Shown here piece after piece: positions 63,841 through 64,000 of a stretch of DNA of 64,000 bases. This stretch comes from Ruminococcaceae bacterium UBA3323. Its GTDB lineage: Bacteria > Bacillota > Clostridia > Oscillospirales > Acutalibacteraceae. How positions within the stretch are numbered: the stretch's first letter is position 1; each line of letters begins with the position of its first letter. The notes under the pieces were generated by a model, which worked only from the letters and a program-made list of their open reading frames with translations, was not told the origin of the DNA and ran no database searches. The position numbers and the translations under genes were made by a program. The stretch is taken from the NCBI GenBank assembly GCA_002361935.1, contig DESD01000016.1, positions 1-64,000 of the forward strand, given 5' to 3'.

Positions 63841-64000
63841 TTAATTATGTTTTTTATTTTTCTTCTTAAAGAAGCCGCGGAATTTTAATTCATCATCATC
63901 CTCTTCAAAATCATCGGGAGGAATAAGGCTTATCTTTTCATTGGTTCTGCCTTCAGCCTTAACATTAAAAAATGTTTCAAAGGGAAGATCCGCATCATTT
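63841..64000 (-). CDS. C-terminal end of a probable DivIVA-domain protein (partial)
   Basis: The frame reads, leftward, NDADLPFETFFNVKAEGRTN, then EKISLIPPDDFEEDDDELKF, then RGFFKKKNKKHN and TAA at 63843-63841. The acidic stretch and basic tail have no strong domain. A DivIVA-type cell-division protein directly upstream of ileS is common in Firmicutes, which is the reason for the suggestion. The N-terminal domain lies outside the window. Confidence 0.5.
   Translation of the reverse strand, partial: NDADLPFETFFNVKAEGRTNEKISLIPPDDFEEDDDELKFRGFFKKKNKKHN

Overview
The window looks like a low-GC, anaerobic, spore-forming Firmicute of class Clostridia, probably a gut Oscillospirales/Ruminococcaceae-type organism. 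The evidence is: sporulation genes yqfC, yqfD and ylbJ; a trimeric [FeFe]-hydrogenase operon; a T-box leader on thrS; RNase Y, YhaM, FakA and YmdB; strong GGAGG ribosome binding sites with several TTG starts; and a BclA-like collagen protein. The genus assignment is inference, not something read directly.

Region 1-9180 is accessory DNA. It starts with the right end of a mobilisable or integrative element: an oriT-like repeat region, a MobC-type accessory protein, a relaxase, a frameshifted excisionase-like gene and a tyrosine integrase. Just after the integrase is a 30-bp sequence at 2872-2901, preceded by a hairpin. The identical sequence, also preceded by a hairpin, recurs at 8243-8272. Between the two copies lies a cassette of an AraC regulator, a GPH sugar symporter, a GH2 beta-glycosidase and an EamA-type membrane protein. 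An XRE regulator, two tandem terminators and tRNA-Gln(CUG) close the region.

Region 9.4-31.3 kb is core chromosome: ymdB with an orphan peptide-binding lipoprotein; asp23, fakA and recG; a zinc-ribbon PASTA protein whose kinase domain has lost its catalytic residues; yhaM, prmA and an alpha/beta hydrolase; thrS with its T-box; rny; an ABC exporter; a Dabb protein; ilvC with a FadR-type regulator; and a DUF815 ATPase.

Region 31.4-41.6 kb holds a response regulator, histidine kinase and HtrA operon; a TPR glycosyltransferase next to a collagen-like surface protein, separated by a perfect 15-bp-arm palindrome; a possible 18-codon gene; and the classical ssrA-smpB and SRP RNA-dnaX-ybaB-recR blocks.

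Region 41.7-64 kb contains a flavin reductase-like gene; lemA with DUF2207; uxuA and an SDR-type fructuronate reductase (glucuronate catabolism); yqfCD divergent from ylbJ; the hydrogenase operon hydC-hydB-hydA; and a long leftward series (P-loop kinase, phosphoesterase, HAD enzymes, YdcF-like protein, XRE regulator, endonuclease IV, RluD, LspA, IleS and a probable DivIVA C-terminus).

I found no CRISPR array, prophage structural module or complete insertion sequence. The most unusual items are the PASTA pseudokinase, the paired att-like repeats around the sugar cassette, the decayed mobilisation genes, the glycosyltransferase/collagen pair with its palindrome, and the small ORF near ssrA.
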